From Bradyrhizobium sp. JYMT SZCCT0428 (GTDB lineage Bacteria; Pseudomonadota; Alphaproteobacteria; Rhizobiales; Xanthobacteraceae), in assembly GCF_018131075.1 (NCBI RefSeq), contig NZ_JAFCLS010000005.1:62001-126000 (forward strand): a stretch of 64,000 bases of DNA, given 5' to 3'. Position numbers and translations under genes: made by a program. Below the pieces are notes generated by a model. That model made no database searches, was not told where the DNA came from, and was given only the letters and a program-made list of their open reading frames with translations. Positions 62,596 through 64,000 of this stretch are shown here, in pieces. The first letter of the stretch is position 1. Every line of letters starts with the position of its first letter.

Positions 62596-63750
62596 ATGAG
62601 CATGTTTTTGGCTGAGCGGGAATTGACGGAACTGATTGCGTGGCGGCACGAGCTCCACAGGAAGCCTGAACTGTCAGGGCAGGAAGAGAAAACCGCGCAA
62701 GCAGTGCAGGAGCTTCTCCATGCAACTGGTGCCGACGAGGTTGTCACGGGACTTGGCGGGCACGGCCTGCTCGGGATCTACCAAGGAGATGCGCTTGGCC
62801 CGACGATCATGCTTCGCGCCGAGCTGGATGGATTGCCGATTCAGGAGATCTCGGCCCTGCCGTATCGGTCGTCGGTCCCGGGAAAAGCGCATCTTTGCGG
62901 TCACGACGGCCACATGACGATTTTGGCGGCGGTGGCGCGCTGTTTGGGTCGTCAACGCCCGCAACGCGGACGTGCCATACTCCTGTTCCAACCGGCGGAG
63001 GAGGATGGGTCTGGCGCTGCTGCCGTCCTCGCCGACGAGAAGTTTGATCAGATCAAGCCCGATTTTGTATTCTCGTTGCACAATTTGCCGGGACTTCCCC
63101 TTGGGCAAGTTTCGATCGCCGAGGGGCTGGTCAACTGCGCCTCTCGCGGTATGCAGATCAAACTGTCCGGGCGAACCTCGCATGCATCGAGCCCCGAACT
63201 CGGTGTTTCACCGCAAGCCGCAATCGCCAGACTATTGGGTGATATCGGCGCGCTCGGTCGGGGCGGGGCGCTCGACGAAGAGTTCTCAATGGTGACGGTC
63301 ACCCATGCGAGGTTGGGAGAACCGGCGTTCGGCATCTCGCCCGGTCAAGCCGAGGTCTGGGCGACACTCAGGACGCTGACCGATTCGAAGATGGATGCCC
63401 TTCGCGCGCAGGCCGAAAGCCTGGTCCAGAGCGTGGCGGCAAGCGAAGAACTGAAGGCGGAGATTCTCTATCGCGATGTGTTCAATCATTGCATGAATGA
63501 CGCGGAGGCCGTCGTCCATCTCCGGAATGCGCTGGATGCAGAAGGCGTGCAATATTCCGGGCAGGGGCTGCCGATGCGGGGGTCGGAGGATTTTGGACGT
63601 TTCAACTACCGGTCAAAGGCCGCGATGTTTTTCCTGGGAGCGGGCACGCTGCATCCCGGCTTGCATCAGCCGGATTATGATTTTCCCGACGAGTTGATCG
63701 AAATAGGCTCGCGGGTCTTCATCCGGGCATTACGTAATTTGTTGGGATGA
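62596..63750 (+). CDS. M20D-family amidohydrolase (hippurate/N-acyl amino acid hydrolase type)
   Basis: The 384-residue protein follows the M20D pattern: RHELHRKPELSGQE at the start, metal ligands C101, H103 and H106 in LCGHDGHM, E135-E136 in PAEEDGSG, His in FSLHNLPG, MRGSEDFG and the C-terminal HQPDYDFPDE. Such enzymes remove acyl groups from amino acids (hippurate, N-acetyl amino acids, IAA conjugates). GTG 62593, ATG 62596 and ATG 62602 are close candidate starts without a clear ribosome site. It is the last intact gene in the window. Confidence 0.85.
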   Translation: MSMFLAERELTELIAWRHELHRKPELSGQEEKTAQAVQELLHATGADEVVTGLGGHGLLGIYQGDALGPTIMLRAELDGLPIQEISALPYRSSVPGKAHLCGHDGHMTILAAVARCLGRQRPQRGRAILLFQPAEEDGSGAAAVLADEKFDQIKPDFVFSLHNLPGLPLGQVSIAEGLVNCASRGMQIKLSGRTSHASSPELGVSPQAAIARLLGDIGALGRGGALDEEFSMVTVTHARLGEPAFGISPGQAEVWATLRTLTDSKMDALRAQAESLVQSVAASEELKAEILYRDVFNHCMNDAEAVVHLRNALDAEGVQYSGQGLPMRGSEDFGRFNYRSKAAMFFLGAGTLHPGLHQPDYDFPDELIEIGSRVFIRALRNLLG

Positions 63751-63907
63751 GATGGCGCGCAGTTTGGAATTGAGTTTGATAACTGACGTCCCGCACGTGA
63801 TTCAATTTCGCGCTCAGCTTGCAAATTTAGAACGCTTAAAAAATGTTTGTGCGATTGTTTAGAACGACTCGAAAGTATTCGGTGTTGCTCGATCGCCACT
63901 GATGCAT

Positions 63908-63961
63908 GCCGGAACCGGACTCGCCGACAACAGCCAGCGTCTCGCCTTGATGCAGCGTGTA
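63908..63961 (-). pseudogene. Relic of a dipeptide-type ABC ATPase around its Walker A
   Basis: On the minus strand YTLHQGETLAVVGESGSG matches the start of DppD/OppF-type ATPases up to the glycine before the P-loop lysine, and then breaks into unrelated MHQWRSS. An in-frame TAA lies immediately upstream of the match. Only a fragment is left, cut inside the Walker A motif near 63908; more may lie past the right edge. Confidence 0.6.
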
Positions 63962-64000
63962 GCGCCTTTAGCGGCAGGGCTTGGACGGACACGAGGATTG

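Noticed and set aside
1..64000. CRISPR arrays, rRNA, tRNA, integrases, transposases or a phage
   Set aside because: Looked for regular repeat-spacer arrays, tRNA cloverleaf ends and recombinase motifs on both strands and found none.

Overview
The window is GC-rich alphaproteobacterial DNA. It most resembles the Bradyrhizobium/Rhodopseudomonas group. The grounds are a ChvE-GguAB sugar importer, several Mo-hydroxylase and hydantoin gene sets, and a non-coding block near 60.5-61.1 kb that looks like a dispersed repeat I remember from Bradyrhizobium-type genomes. No search was run, so every family name rests on motifs, length and context.

Layout. (1) 0-8.1 kb: non-phosphorylating oxidation of arabinose/galactose-type sugars (2-keto-3-deoxy-aldonate dehydratase, Gfo/Idh sugar 1-dehydrogenase, mutarotase, SMP-30 lactonase) followed by chvE-gguA-gguB. 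(2) 8.3-22.6 kb: a family-5 solute-binding protein, a frameshifted GMC oxidoreductase, an M20 peptidase, a polyamine-type ABC importer with a Tat-exported binding protein, a three-subunit Mo-hydroxylase of the AYRGAGR type, an amidase and a convergent LysR regulator. (3) 23.8-26.3 kb: a MarR regulator divergent from 3-hydroxybenzoate 4-monooxygenase (mobA). (4) 40.3-26.5 kb, minus strand: an AraC regulator and then a tightly packed nine-gene operon, hyuA-hyuB, a TorT-like binding protein, an RbsAC-type ABC importer and a second three-subunit Mo-hydroxylase. (5) 40.9-52 kb: a MocR regulator, a second hyuA-hyuB joined to a class III aminotransferase, then D-carbamoylase, a flavin reductase-like gene with a frameshift, hydantoin racemase and D-hydantoinase. 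(6) 52-60.5 kb: an epimerase, an SDR, an FAD monooxygenase and a four-gene dipeptide-type ABC importer. (7) 60.5-64 kb: repeat and relic DNA, a small protein resembling the RNA polymerase alpha C-terminal domain, an M20D amidohydrolase and an ABC ATPase relic at the right edge.

How it fits together. Most of the window is scavenging of carbon and nitrogen compounds. The nine-gene operon is the best candidate for an undescribed system: it holds uptake, ring hydroxylation and ATP-dependent lactam opening for one substrate, probably an N-heterocycle. Three sites have the spacing and core of sigma-54 promoters (upstream of the genes at 8376, 50288 minus and 55304), and two of them match at 15 of 17 bases, which suggests shared nitrogen control.

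Cautions. Five small indels disrupt four otherwise good genes (near 10035, 15854, 16094, 17380 and 49177). They may be real decay or sequencing errors. Hairpins follow the binding-protein genes of three separate ABC operons.
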